Below the pieces are notes generated by a model. The model was given only the letters and a program-made list of their open reading frames with translations. It ran no database searches and had not been told where the DNA came from. From Rhizoctonia solani (taxonomy: Eukaryota > Basidiomycota > Agaricomycetes > Cantharellales > Ceratobasidiaceae): a stretch of 64,000 nucleotides of DNA. Both the position numbers and the translations under genes were made by a program. Position 1 is the stretch's first letter, and each line of letters begins with the position of its first letter. Shown here one piece after another: positions 10,007 to 21,217 of this stretch. The stretch is from positions 124,001-188,000 of the forward strand of contig NC_057378.1 of NCBI RefSeq assembly GCF_016906535.1, read 5' to 3'.

Positions 10007-10676
10007 GGCCCGCTTGGTTTAGTCTGATTCCCTTCGTTCGATGTTGCGTTTACTAGGAATCAGTTTTATAGGGCTCTCGAGCTCGTTTGTTTTTTTTTCT
10101 TTTTCGTATCTAAAGCAAGAGAGAACATGTGCAAATCCTAAATATACATAGATTCATACCTGAAGGACAGAATAAGTATACGATGCCCAAACCAGTTAAG
10201 TGGCAGCATATTGAGATATCAACCATGGGCACAACTCCCAATTTTACGAGACAAATACAGCAGGCAAGTTTTCTCCGGGACCATTCGATTAGACCAGAAA
10301 ATTAGTATAGACGACAGTGGCTGTAATGATTGACAGTCCGGCATGAATGCACCATACATATAACATCCCAAGTCGGATACCACGTGCAAGCCTTCACCAC
10401 ATGGTTCACTATCGACCACGTAAGCGGATGTCGATTACCGAAAGAAGGCTATCAGACTTCGGGGAAGCGGATTGTTCAGGAACATTGCACTATTATCAGA
10501 CAAGCAGAGAGTAAGAAGCATCGCGAAGCTCTAGTTGCATGTGGTATACGACAGGTGAGAAGGGAAGCACCTAGTGGACGCGAAATGAGTGTGCCTGCTC
10601 ATGTGCCACTCCCGCCTTTTAATTGCAGCTGGAATAAACAATTCAACCAACCCGACACCTTCCCTTCCTTTTTACT
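10007..10676. other. Intergenic region between AA12 and subtilase genes
   Basis: No gene seen. It contains a T-rich tract near 10090. Both flanking genes run in the plus direction, so this holds the AA12 3' end and the subtilase promoter. No clear TATA box is found. Confidence 0.5.
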
Positions 10677-13600
10677 ATGCGCGTACTCATCACTGCTGCC
10701 ACTGCTGCCGCGGTCCAGTTTGCTGCCGGTGCGGTCGATCTCAAGAGCGTCAAGCACGTCTCAACCGCAAACACCGTACCCGGGGTATGTTCCTGTTATC
10801 AGACCCTGGCTATTTGACAGACTGTCACCTGACCACCCGCCTTAGTCGTACATCGTCACTCTTGCTCAGGGATCCCACCTCAAACGTGGTTTCTCGTCTC
10901 CACACGCCGAGCTTTACCATGAACTCAACGCACGGGGAACCAAATACCAAGTGAGCAAGGAGTGGAACGATGCTGGGCTTTTGATCGGTGCTGCCGTCAA
11001 GCTTGGCAACGATGTGGACTTGGTTAATCTGGCGCAAGCGAGTGGCGTCCAGGCAAGTGATGAGAGGGTGTCGAACGTAGCCGAACTTGGTGCTAATCAA
11101 ACTGGCGTTCTCTAGTCCATTACTCCTGTCTACCTTCATCCCGGTCCAAAGCCAGTGTTCAAGACCGTCGTTGGGGCGTCGAACTCGACTGCGGCCAAGG
11201 ATACATTCTCAACTCACGTGATGACCGGTGTCGACAAACTTCATGCCGATGGGTATTTTGGAAAGGGTATTACAATCGGTATTATCGACACCGGCATTGA
11301 CTACACCCATCCTGCGCTCGGCGGCAAGTTTGGTCCGGGAAACAAAGTGATTGGCGGATACGATTTTGTTGGTGATGCCTACACTGGTCGAGATGGCACT
11401 CCTGCTCCTGCCCCAGATGACGATGTGCGTATGTACTACCGTATCAATCTGTTTGTTATTAATGTTGCCAGCTCCGCAGCCCCTTGACCAATGCAATGGT
11501 CACGGCACTCACGTTGCAGGTATTATCGGAGCTGACCCCACCAATCCATACAACATCTCAGGTGTTGCGTACGAGTCTTCGATCAATGCTTACCGTGTGT
11601 TTGGCTGCGACGGCTCTGTCCCCGATGATATCCTTATCGACTCGCTCCTCCGTGCTTACAAGGACGGAAATGATGTCATCACTCTTTCTCTTGGTGGTGC
11701 AGATGGATGGACCGAAGCTGTTTCGGGCGTTGTAGCAAGTAGGATTGCCGATGCTGGTCGTATTGTCACAATTGCTGCGGGTAACGACGGCCAGTATGGT
11801 TCCTGGTACACTTCCGGGCCTGGAACTGGTCTAAGCGTCATTTCGGTCGGAAGCGTTGACAAGTAAGTAAATTAATTCTACTGGTAGTTTTTGCTAACTC
11901 CATTCTAGCACTGTTACGACCGTACAAAACGCCGTTGTTTCTAACGGACGTGAGATTTCATACCTTGGTCTGGCAACTCTTCCCATCCCTGCTGGCCTTG
12001 CTCTCTACGCTACTTCTTCCGACACAACTGTTGCCGATGACGCTTGCAACCCTCTCCCAGCTACTACTCCTGACTTGTCTAACAGGCTTGTCATTATCCG
12101 TCGTGGAACTTGCACTTTTGTCTCGAAGTTAGACAACGCGGCCAAGTTTGGGGCAAAGTACTTCTTGATTTACGGTATGTGATTAGTCGGTTTGTTGGAA
12201 GCGGTCTGATATTAACTCTTGGGTGGTTCAGATAACAAGGACCAGACCTTGTCTAGCATATCTACTGGCGATTATGTCGCCGCGCTCATATCTCAGCAGG
12301 ATGGTGTATTTGTGAGTTTCCAATATATATATCTTTTTCGATCCAAATAACACCTATCGTAATAGCTCGTCACGGGAGCCGCTCCCCAAAACCTTACTAT
12401 TTCGTTCCCTAATAACCCCGACACAATTCCTGTTCCTGGTGGTGGCCTCATGTCCTCATTCAGCACTTACGGTCCAACCAACGACATGTACTTCAAGCCT
12501 GCCGTCTCGGCTCCTGGCGGAAATATTCTCTCGACTTATCCCGTCCCTCTGGGCGCATATGCAATTCTCTCTGGAACATCGATGGCCACTCCATTTGTCG
12601 CTGGTTCCTCTGCTCTTTTGCTCCAAATCAAGGGTAAGACCGCCACGACTGCCAAGCTGGCCCGTACCCTCTTCGAAAACACCGCGATTCCCGTTCAACA
12701 AACTACCTCCAATACCAGCTTGCTCGAGACTGCTTCGCACCAGGGTGCCGGATTAATCCAGGTCTATGATGCGATCCATACAACCGGTGTCTTGACGCCA
12801 GCCGAGCTGTTGGTGAACGACACTGCAAACTTCAAGGGTACTCAGATTGTCAAGATCACGAATAATAGTAAGAAGCCTGTGACGTATACCTTGAGCCATG
12901 TTCCGGCAGGTACTGCCCCTACTATTGATGGAATTGAGCCTATCCGTGAGTCGATTTCACCCTTGGGATTTTCGACACGATCGACTTACATTTATTGCAT
13001 CAGTGGGACCTGTTCCATTGGTCAACAGTCCTGCAACTGTGACTATTGTTCCCAATAAAATCATCATTCCTGGTGGCCTCACCTTGCCCGTTGTTGTCAG
13101 CATAAAGCCCCCTACTGGTCTCGATGCTAAGACCTTCCCTGTCTATTCTGGTTATATCAAGGCCAAGGGCTCCGACGGCTCATCTCTTCAGTCGACTTAC
13201 CTTGGTGTCGCTGCGCCGCTGAAGGATGCGAAGGTTCTTGATAACACAGACTCGTATTTCAACGTCAAGCTTCCGCTAGCAACGGACAAGGACGGCAACC
13301 CGATCTCGGGACCGACGACTTATACCCTGAACGGCACTGATAGTCCTCTTGTCCTCTACCGCCTCGTATGGGGTACTCCACTGCTCCAGATAGCACTTGT
13401 TGATGCCAAGGCGAATATCACCACCAACCAACGTCGTTCCACCGAAATCTCTGCCGAGTTGGGCGTTCGTTCTCTGTCCCTTCCCCACTCCACTATCAAT
13501 AAGCGCTCCATCTGGAGCTGGCTCTTCCCATGGCTCAACCAGGGTCCGGGAACATTTGGCAAAGTCCCGATAAAGGGCGTGCTATACCAGGAGGACTATA

Positions 13601-13800
13601 TCTCGCGCAATTCTGCCGGCGCTACAGCCGATACGAACGGATATAGTGCATTCCAAGCTACGCAGTTTGCGAATGGCACTGCTATCCCCGATGGTTCCTA
13701 CAAGATTCTACTGCGCGCACTAAAAATCACTGGCAACCCGACAAATGAGGAAGACTACGAGGTCTGGACTAGTCCTGTGATCAATGTGAAGAGGACATAG
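10677..13800 (+). CDS. Secreted S8 subtilisin-like protease with PA domain (Vpr-like)
   Basis: Eight exons: 10677-10784, 10846-11052, 11116-11424, 11480-11862, 11909-12174, 12232-12311, 12366-12945, 13004-13800; 909 residues. A signal peptide (1-18) is followed by an inhibitor-I9-like propeptide (about 37-115). The catalytic triad is visible: Asp163 in [11 protein letters not shown], His216 in NGHGTHVAG, Ser523 in SGTSMATP. A protease-associated (PA) domain is inserted around 340-430 ([18 protein letters not shown]), and an Fn3-like C-terminal region follows. Intron 2 (11053-11115) begins with GC, not GT: only the GCAAGT donor keeps the frame. Intron 3 could instead use the stronger GTATGT donor at 11429 with acceptor 11471, which also stays in frame and adds VPPQ. 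The enzyme should cut extracellular proteins after autoprocessing. Confidence 0.9.
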
Positions 13801-14187
13801 CTTCACTGCTGGTTTATTTTGTTTATTGGAATATTTCAATGGATTTTAAACATTTTGAATAGCTATATACCGTATGACATGAACTTGGCAAAACGTGTGC
13901 GCATATGTGGTTAAAAATGGGATTGAGGGCCTCACAAGGGCATATATTATGTTTTCCCTGTTTCGTGGTCTATGCTGTCAATGCTATTAGACAAAATGAC
14001 AAAGCGTATATTTTAAGGGTTGTTCAGCATATCTTGAGGTAGCTGAATCATGCGTAAGATGAAGGTTAATGTAAGATGGGCGGTTACATACAATTGCGTG
14101 GTATATGTCAGCTGATCATGATCATGATCAAATCAGTGGCCACATCCTTGAGTTCAACGGTAGTAGCAGACACCCCTTGCAAATACC
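13801..14187. other. Intergenic spacer
   Basis: AT-rich sequence between the subtilase stop and the F-box gene. I see no gene or repeat apart from a short TGATCATGATCATGATCA reiteration near 14113. Confidence 0.5.
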
Positions 14188-15789
14188 ATGGAAGACCTTG
14201 ATCGATGGCTCTTGGCTGAATCTCGCCTTAAGGCTGCAGCTCAAGAATTCTCACAATGCTGTTCTGCACTACAAAACCTCAATTATGATTATAGCCAAGA
14301 TTCCGCTGCACAGGACTATCTCGATCGCAAAGTAACCCTGGTACGAGGTCGCAGAGATTCACTTACTGCAACTGAAAGTATGATCTCACAATCTCAAACC
14401 ATCCTAAATGCCGCGCTTTCACAATTTCGACCCCTCGCCTCTATACAAAGATTGCCCAACGAGCTCTTGTCTCGCGTTTTTAATCTTGCCATCCCGCCAT
14501 ATTGCCCTTGGGCCCAATTCGATGATCCTGATATTTTACTTGATATAACCTCGGTTTGTCGTCGATGGCGCAAATTGGCGATTCAAACCCCTTCCTTATG
14601 GTCGCATGTAGACTTCTACCTCACGGATTACGAGAAGGACCCCCCACCTCCCCGAATCGAACAGATGTGGCTAGAGCGCGCAAAAGGAACTCCGCTTCAT
14701 GTTCACTTCTTCTGTTCCAGTAATCTCGAATTCACAACATATACACCCCAACTTCTTGCACTACCCCAGCTGGTAGAAATTCTCGTTCCATACGTCAGCC
14801 AAATTATCACACTAGAGCTGTTTTATTTCGAGCTCCGTTATATAATTGAGACGTTGACCGAAATCCGCCTCGCCCAGGGAATAACCAATCCTATCAACAC
14901 CCTTCACATTAACGGTACGGGTCCTACTGGATCTGGCCGTAGTAACTCGCCTGCTCCAGCTTGGCCGGCTTCTCTATTTAAAGGACTTTCCGAAATACAT
15001 ATTGGCGAACTTGGAGAAATCCATTGTCCAACGCTCTATCAGCTTGCATCAATACTCAATTGTTGCCCTTGCCTCCATACTTTGAGATTACATTCACTTT
15101 CTATACTTGCAGACACTGATACTAGGAACTATCCTACGGTTCACCTGCCCCATCTACGTTTCTTGGGATTGCGTCGCGTATTCCAGCACAATCAACGGAA
15201 TATCTTGTCGATCCTACAACCCGGTAGCATGGAGTTGCATCTGGAAGTCGACATGCATCTGGACGACAACGATTTCGCTGCTACCACAAGTTTTATAACA
15301 ACCTTTCATGTCACTTCCCTCTGCCTCTGGCCTCCACCATGGTTTAATTACGATAATCCTGAAATCAAACGCTATTTGCCGTTTGCACAAGCTGTGCATA
15401 CACTGCTGATTCCACTTGAAGAAGGAGGCACGGATGAGCAGCTAGATGCCCTTTTGACCACAAACCAGGCAGGCGCATCGCTCCCGCGACTCCCGAATCT
15501 CAAAACCCTCTGTCTGATGGCTGCGCGTTTCTGGCCTAGCGGTATAAAGTCTCTGGAGAAAGTCGTTTCTACATATTCCTTGAACAAAATCGCGTTGATT
15601 GCGTGTGGTACGGGGCTTTCCCACGCCCGGGGCCCTGGTGACGAACGCCTTCGCATCAAATTTGAAGGAATGCTCCAACGGATACCACAGCGGGTTCCAG
15701 AATTCGTATTTGAACATGGTTATGTATTTGGCAGCAATGGGCCCTGGCATATGCGTCTGCAAAAAAGGCTTATTGGTCTAATAGACTGA
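14188..15789 (+). CDS. F-box-like domain protein
   Basis: Single open frame of 533 codons from ATG to TGA without need for introns. Residues 1-80 are helical and probably coiled-coil. An F-box-like motif spans about 85-142: SIQRLPNELLSRVFNLA, then DITSVCRRWRKLAIQTPSLW. The remainder is a Leu-rich region with irregular leucine-rich-repeat-like strands (LHTLRLHSLSILAD, LPNLKTLCLMAARFW). Agaricomycetes carry large expanded families with this layout. F-box proteins recruit substrates to SCF ubiquitin ligases through Skp1; whether this divergent copy does so is unknown. Confidence 0.8.
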   Translation: MEDLDRWLLAESRLKAAAQEFSQCCSALQNLNYDYSQDSAAQDYLDRKVTLVRGRRDSLTATESMISQSQTILNAALSQFRPLASIQRLPNELLSRVFNLAIPPYCPWAQFDDPDILLDITSVCRRWRKLAIQTPSLWSHVDFYLTDYEKDPPPPRIEQMWLERAKGTPLHVHFFCSSNLEFTTYTPQLLALPQLVEILVPYVSQIITLELFYFELRYIIETLTEIRLAQGITNPINTLHINGTGPTGSGRSNSPAPAWPASLFKGLSEIHIGELGEIHCPTLYQLASILNCCPCLHTLRLHSLSILADTDTRNYPTVHLPHLRFLGLRRVFQHNQRNILSILQPGSMELHLEVDMHLDDNDFAATTSFITTFHVTSLCLWPPPWFNYDNPEIKRYLPFAQAVHTLLIPLEEGGTDEQLDALLTTNQAGASLPRLPNLKTLCLMAARFWPSGIKSLEKVVSTYSLNKIALIACGTGLSHARGPGDERLRIKFEGMLQRIPQRVPEFVFEHGYVFGSNGPWHMRLQKRLIGLID

Positions 15790-16979
15790 GTTGAAACAAC
15801 TCGAATATCTTTCATCTTTGTAGTCACATATATTTAAAGCTTCCTAGATGATTTCAAACGGCTGTACTTGAGTGCAAAAGTGGCTGGATCCAGCCCGAAA
15901 GGCATTTCGTACAATTAATTCAAGTTTAACCCTATAATAAGTGCCAGAATGTATTGTTGAAAGTTAGCTTTAGGGCTTCAAGTAGAATAGGAACAAAAAG
16001 CGCCGTGAAAACTCATGGGCACACCAGACTATGAGTTTGGTGCAACTGATAACTGGCGGAATAGTACAGTGTGCCATAGGCTTCCGAAATACGGAATACC
16101 TGTATCGCATATGTCTTTCGTCAGGACTCGCTCGGGAACCCAGAGCCCATGGCTGGATGGGTCAAGTAGGTGAATTCAAAACAGAGTGAAAAGGTGCAAT
16201 CTAAATCCAAGTGAAAGTAAGGCTGTATGATCCTTGCTGTTATTATATACATTTTACTTAGATAGCATATAGAGAGAGCTAAACATGCTAACTTTCAGTA
16301 TCCCGGTTGGATACGGTGACCACATAGAGGTGAACTAAGGGTGCGGATTCATGTGAAAACATGATTAGGTCTTGTCAATACTAGTACATACCTTTTTTGA
16401 GCACTAGTATATATGTAGGATGTCAGTTTATATATGCACCAAAGACTCCCAAATTGGTCAGTTTGTATAATTACACATTTACATGCCCTTACGCCCGGAT
16501 CCAGTATCCTTCTTACCAATACTAACTCTTATAGTTCGCCCCTGTTGTACGTATACCTTTGCGCTTCTTTTTCTGAAGTTTATAACCTCCACTTTTGGAG
16601 CCTCTCTTTTATTGGTCCTCTTTCTTCTTGTGTAGCTCTATGACTTGGTTTGTGAGCGGGTTTATCTGACTGTACTACCCTACTGATCTGATCATAGGTG
16701 AATGTGTCCAGAGCAAATACTGGTTGTATTTTTACAACATTTTTCAAAACCAAACCTGCTGAAGTTTAAAGCGTTTAAAATCAATAGTAATGGCAAATAG
16801 ATCCTGATAAAGATGTAGGCAAACTTTGTGGAGTGGCCGTAGGAACAATTGCTTTACTAATGTGTTGATCATAGGGCATCCAAGCTCTGGTGTTCTTGTT
16901 CATACTCAAGAATCTATATTGTGAACAAGACTGAGGATTGACGGCGGGGAAAGATCTAAGCGGAAAACGTACTTGGGCT

Positions 16980-17112
16980 CACCGTGTACCCAAAAGCTAC
17001 GGATAGTCCGACCCTGGGGGTCGGATGCCCGGGAATCCGTACCCTACCGGAGGTAGATGCGCACGGCTGGGGTGCGGATGTGAAAGTCCGACCCCTGGTG
17101 GGGTTTGGATCA
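16980..17112. repeat. GGTCGGATT-type dispersed repeat, copy B
   Basis: Dense in GTCCGACCC and GGGTCGGAT blocks in both orientations, separated by GGTGCGGAT and GAATCCGTACCC. It shares the motif vocabulary with 7712-7835 and 18270-18485. Confidence 0.6.
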
Positions 17113-18269
17113 CTGTCGTCTTTTGGTGCCGGTTGAATGCGTTGAATGGCCCGGCTCTATGGCGTGTGTTGGATATTTATGTATAAAATCTTGGCTACAC
17201 TTTCAGGTAAAGGGTTGGATCTCTTGGGGAATTGTGACGGTTGGTTTCCAAAATAAACTTCTTGATTGCTTGCTAGACATTAGTTAGACAAACAAGTCAT
17301 GTGACTGAGAATCATTTTTGTATCAATCTCCGTATAAGGAAACCCTCAGTCCATATATATTATCTGTCTCTTGAATGTTCTGTGATATCCATCAGCTTGG
17401 CTGCTCTGGTTGCGCTTTTTTGCATCCGGTGCATTTTTGTGCAATCCATCTGCCTGTTTGCGCGTCCGCGCAACCGTCCACGCAACCGTCCGCGCAACCA
17501 TTGCTGCTGCTGCTCCCGCCCTGCCAAGGTATATAAACGCCTGCCCTCAGACGTGCATGAGTTTCCTCCTGCTTGTCCTCCCGCCCCCACCTCTGACCCT
17601 TCCTACTTAGCTGCTACACGCCAGCTAAAAAAATAGCTAGAATTCTGTAAGTAATTCCAAAGTTATGAAACCCGGCATTGAGCTGATTGATTCTATGCCA
17701 CAAATGTTTTGGTGGCTTCATGACACATTGATTTTTCCCTATAGTTATATTACACCTCAATTCACAAAGTAGCATACATTTGCTTTGCTAAAGTAAGTAG
17801 TTTAACCAAAATAACCTACCACTCAGTTGATGCACAGGCCAATGGGTTCAACATGGAGTTTCAAGAACTTTGAACAACCGTCGCCGCCACCTCCTCCAAC
17901 AAATCAAAATCTCAGCTGCAGCACTGTGAGTATTCAATCCCCCCCCCCTTTTTTTTGCTTGCTCATTATTTGCTCTTTGTCAAGCTTTTGCAGTAAGTCC
18001 GTTTTCACCTGTATCATTCAGTTGTCCGCGTCCGTGCAAGTATTGGTTTCAGGACTATCACTATGCTTTTTTTACGCAGCCTTCCATGATATAACGTTTC
18101 CCCCATGTTCTCTGCCTCAGCACCCTTGAACCGGACAACGCGTATCCCACATCCGCTCTGGTACCGAATTGTCCAAGCTAGGGTTTAGGCATTGATTCAT
18201 TGTGTAACGTATTTAGTATTTAAGAATGTGATTCAATTGTCATTACTGTTAACATACAAGAAACCGCAC

Positions 18270-18485
18270 CCAGAGGTCGGATTCTGTGGAGGTCGGATTG
18301 AGGGGGTCAGATCGTGCACCTACGAAAATACTGAGAACGGGGTCCGGATTAGTGCGAGGGTCGGATTTTGCCAGTAATCCGGACCCGGGGGCTCGGATTT
18401 ACCTTATAGCGAGTTCGCACCCCCGGGGGTCGGATCGCTGAGGTCGGATTGTCCGTACCTTTGGGGTATACGGTGGCTTGTCTGA
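18270..18485. repeat. GGTCGGATT-type dispersed repeat, copy C
   Basis: Largest copy: at least five GGTCGGATT or GGTCGGATC blocks, GGATTTTGCCAGT in common with copy A, and a perfect 12-bp palindrome ACCCCCGGGGGT near 18421. CGG- and CCG-rich pairs could fold into several hairpins. Confidence 0.65.
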
Positions 18486-19196
18486 CGCTCAGGATTGAAT
18501 GTACATAAGTTATGCGTAAATTGTATGCATAACCGATGGATTTAAAACACACAGCACTCCAGCTCCCTGATTTTGCCCAAGGTTACATGATTTACTGAGG
18601 CATAATTTCCACAACCACAAGTGTATTGGTATGGAGCGGTATATCTGATGTGAGGAGCGTGAGTTATCGCTGTCCGTAGTCAATTTGGACTCTTACATGT
18701 CAAATATAGAGATTATTTGAAAGTGATTGCATTACACAGGAGTTTAAATTGCACAGGAGACGAGAGCCAATGTCCCGAATGGTTGACGAGTCACGAGACT
18801 AATTTCGACATATGGAGCCTGATGACCAATATCGGCGCCTTTCCACGTTGCAACCACCACATGCTCGACGGCTTTTCGATACGATGGCAAGGCCCTTAAA
18901 CCACTTCAGAAACAAAACCCCCCACTTGAAAAAAGACAGACAGCGATTCCATTGATGATTTGATACATATACAATTATATTGGATGCAAAGACAAAGACG
19001 CAAGTTCGTGGTTGGCTATTGGTACAAGGTATTCGGGTTCAGAGCATATCATACGTGGATAAGTTGATATAGAATATAAAATGAGTTGAGGTAGCGCATG
19101 ATTGTGGATAACATTAAACATCGCTCGTCTGTGTGCAAGGAAAATCAGCACTAATTCAAGGAAAGCAAAGTGAAAAAAAAACTCACGCAAAGAAAA

Positions 19197-21217
19197 TTAT
19201 GCCCATTCTGCGGCATCGTAAGTCCTTCCTCGGCGAGGAACCATCTCAAATTCGACAACGCTGCGCTCGGTTCCAACGTACATCCATCGGCCGGTACGGT
19301 CAAACGTCACACCGGTCAAATCCACCTCGCGTTCGCCGCGGTTATCACGGCCCTTGCCGGGCATGTAATAACCGCCGCCAAGGCTCGTCATTCCGCCAGT
19401 GGAGTAGCCGCAATCGGCGGCGGGGGGAAGCCCAACGGGATCACGGAGAGGGGACGCAGGGCCATCACGAGGCGCGGCTGGGACATTGAGGATCTGGTGC
19501 TCCGAAAAGGTTTGGGCGTCGATAACGTGGACGTGGTCAGTGTGCTCTGTGAACACGAGCATCTCACGGTTACCTCCGGCCGGGCTGAACCGAAGACTGC
19601 GGATACCATGCCCAGGGCCCGGGGTCGAGGGATCCCAGAGGAACTGCTCGGTGTTCATGTAAGCACCTGCAAATCGCGAGTCGTACGGACGAGCAGGTCC
19701 GAGATACGGAGAGGAGGAAGGCGAAGTGCTAGGCCGAGTGGGGGCGTTGGCAGTGTGGGGACGGTATCCGCTTCGTTGAGGGATACGCCAGGACGCGAGC
19801 GGAGAGGACGAGCGTACGTCCCATACGGTCACAGTGCCATCTTGGGAGGCCGCCGCAAACTGGAGGCCACTCGCAGACCATGCCGAGGTAAAGTTGGGCT
19901 CGGTACCACCTATAAGTGATGACAGACGTTATTATTGGGATGCACAGAGAAAGAACGGTTGCGTACTGGTATAGGATCCGACGCGTTCAAAATCGACGAG
20001 GCTGCTTCGAGAATTGACGTTGAATATTTGGAGTCGAGTATCATCACCAACGGCCAGCATGGTCCGACCATCAGGAGAAACCGAGACTAGAAATATATTT
20101 AGACAGATATTACGAATATGGAAGTTATACATACCGTGATTGGCAGGGGTACCGAGCCGAACGCTACCGACAATTTCCATGGAACCCCATTCCTTGCTGC
20201 TCGCCGACTCGCGCGTGTCGACATCGAATACTCGGACAAATTCATCATTATTCGATACGACGATGCGGGTGCGCTCGGGCTCTGTGCATCCGTCATGAGT
20301 CGGGCATTCGTCGGGGTAGCCAAGTTAGACCACTTACCTCGCTTGCCTTGCCCGTAGATTCCACCATCGATTTGTTCATCGCCCAGGACTAGCACATGGT
20401 TATTGATGCTCGCGATATCGCGATATCCAGCCCCGCGAACTTCGACGCGCCGTGTCCGGGTGGCCTCGCTACCGTCCATGCTCCATTCCATGGACTCATC
20501 GACCTCTTCTTCGTCAGACTCTTCGTCGGAAGACTCTTCATAGTTGTTCCCTTTCCTGGCCTTGTAGCGCTCGTCAGAGACGGCTGCATATCCCTTGCTA
20601 CGGTTTCGGCGGCGAGCGAGCGAAGGGTGAGGAGGAGGTGCGATGGTTGTAAATTGGAGCTCGGCATTCTGGCCACCTGCAACAACGAGTCCACCCGAGG
20701 GAGAAAGTGCAATGCAGTTGGGCTGGAAATCGAGGGAGGCGAGGGTTCGAGTTGACTGGAAAGGGCAATGAATATCAGTTTGTACATGTTTGACAGAGAA
20801 GGAGAGGGGTGATCGACGGCAGTCGTCGATGTAAACAGCGACAGCGTGGAGATGAACAGAACGGGAAGGATGAGAACAAGAACATTGCGAGACGCGAAGC
20901 ACGAGCGAAGCATTAGAGAAGCGAGCCTCACCTGTACTCCGCGGCGAACATCGACCTCTTTGATAGACTTGTCGGTTACGTACGCAACGCGTCCGCGTGG
21001 ACCAGTACTATGAACGAGATCGCGGAGCTGGACATGGCCAATGCGCACAGTGGCAGAGGTGGTCGCAGTGGGCAACGCATGGGCGAGTTTGGAGCTGAAT
21101 CAGACGCCCAATTAGTAACAGGGATAACGTGATGATGTCCAGGTGACCTCAATCAAGGCACGCGACATACCCAGAGTGGCTACCAGGGGCGATATACGAG
21201 TATGATGTTCCGGCCAT
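19197..21217 (-). CDS. WD40-repeat protein, DUF2415-like
   Basis: Six exons on the minus strand: 21217-21171, 21094-20932, 20755-20338, 20281-20135, 20086-19967, 19909-19197. All introns are GT-AG and phases agree, giving 535 residues. Repeat-like strands include LDFQPNCIALSPSGGLVVAG, VSVSPDGRTMLAVGDDTRLQ and SAWSASGLQFAAASQDGTVT followed by VWD. An acidic linker (EESSDEESDEEEVDE) lies near residue 125. The C-terminal part with MLVFTEHTDHVHVIDAQTF and a final FDRTGRWMYVGTE strand recalls the DUF2415 group of fungal WD proteins. It has no signal peptide and is probably an intracellular beta-propeller scaffold. Intron 2 (176 nt) is unusually long for this window. The next upstream gene is far away, so it has its own promoter. 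Confidence 0.8.

Larger units (their letters stand above)
15790..19196. other. Gene-poor spacer with dispersed repeats
   Basis: No supportable gene in 3.4 kb. Open frames such as 17301-17636 and 17827-18129 are short and simple in composition; at 17464-17505 'cgcaaccgtcc' is repeated three to four times. Two GGTCGGATT-rich repeats are listed separately. The right end contains the 3' side of the minus-strand WD40 gene. Confidence 0.6.

Noticed and set aside
11053..11115. Normal GT donor at 11057 for subtilase intron 2
   Set aside because: It leaves the catalytic Asp segment out of frame; only the GC donor joins the propeptide to the protease in phase.
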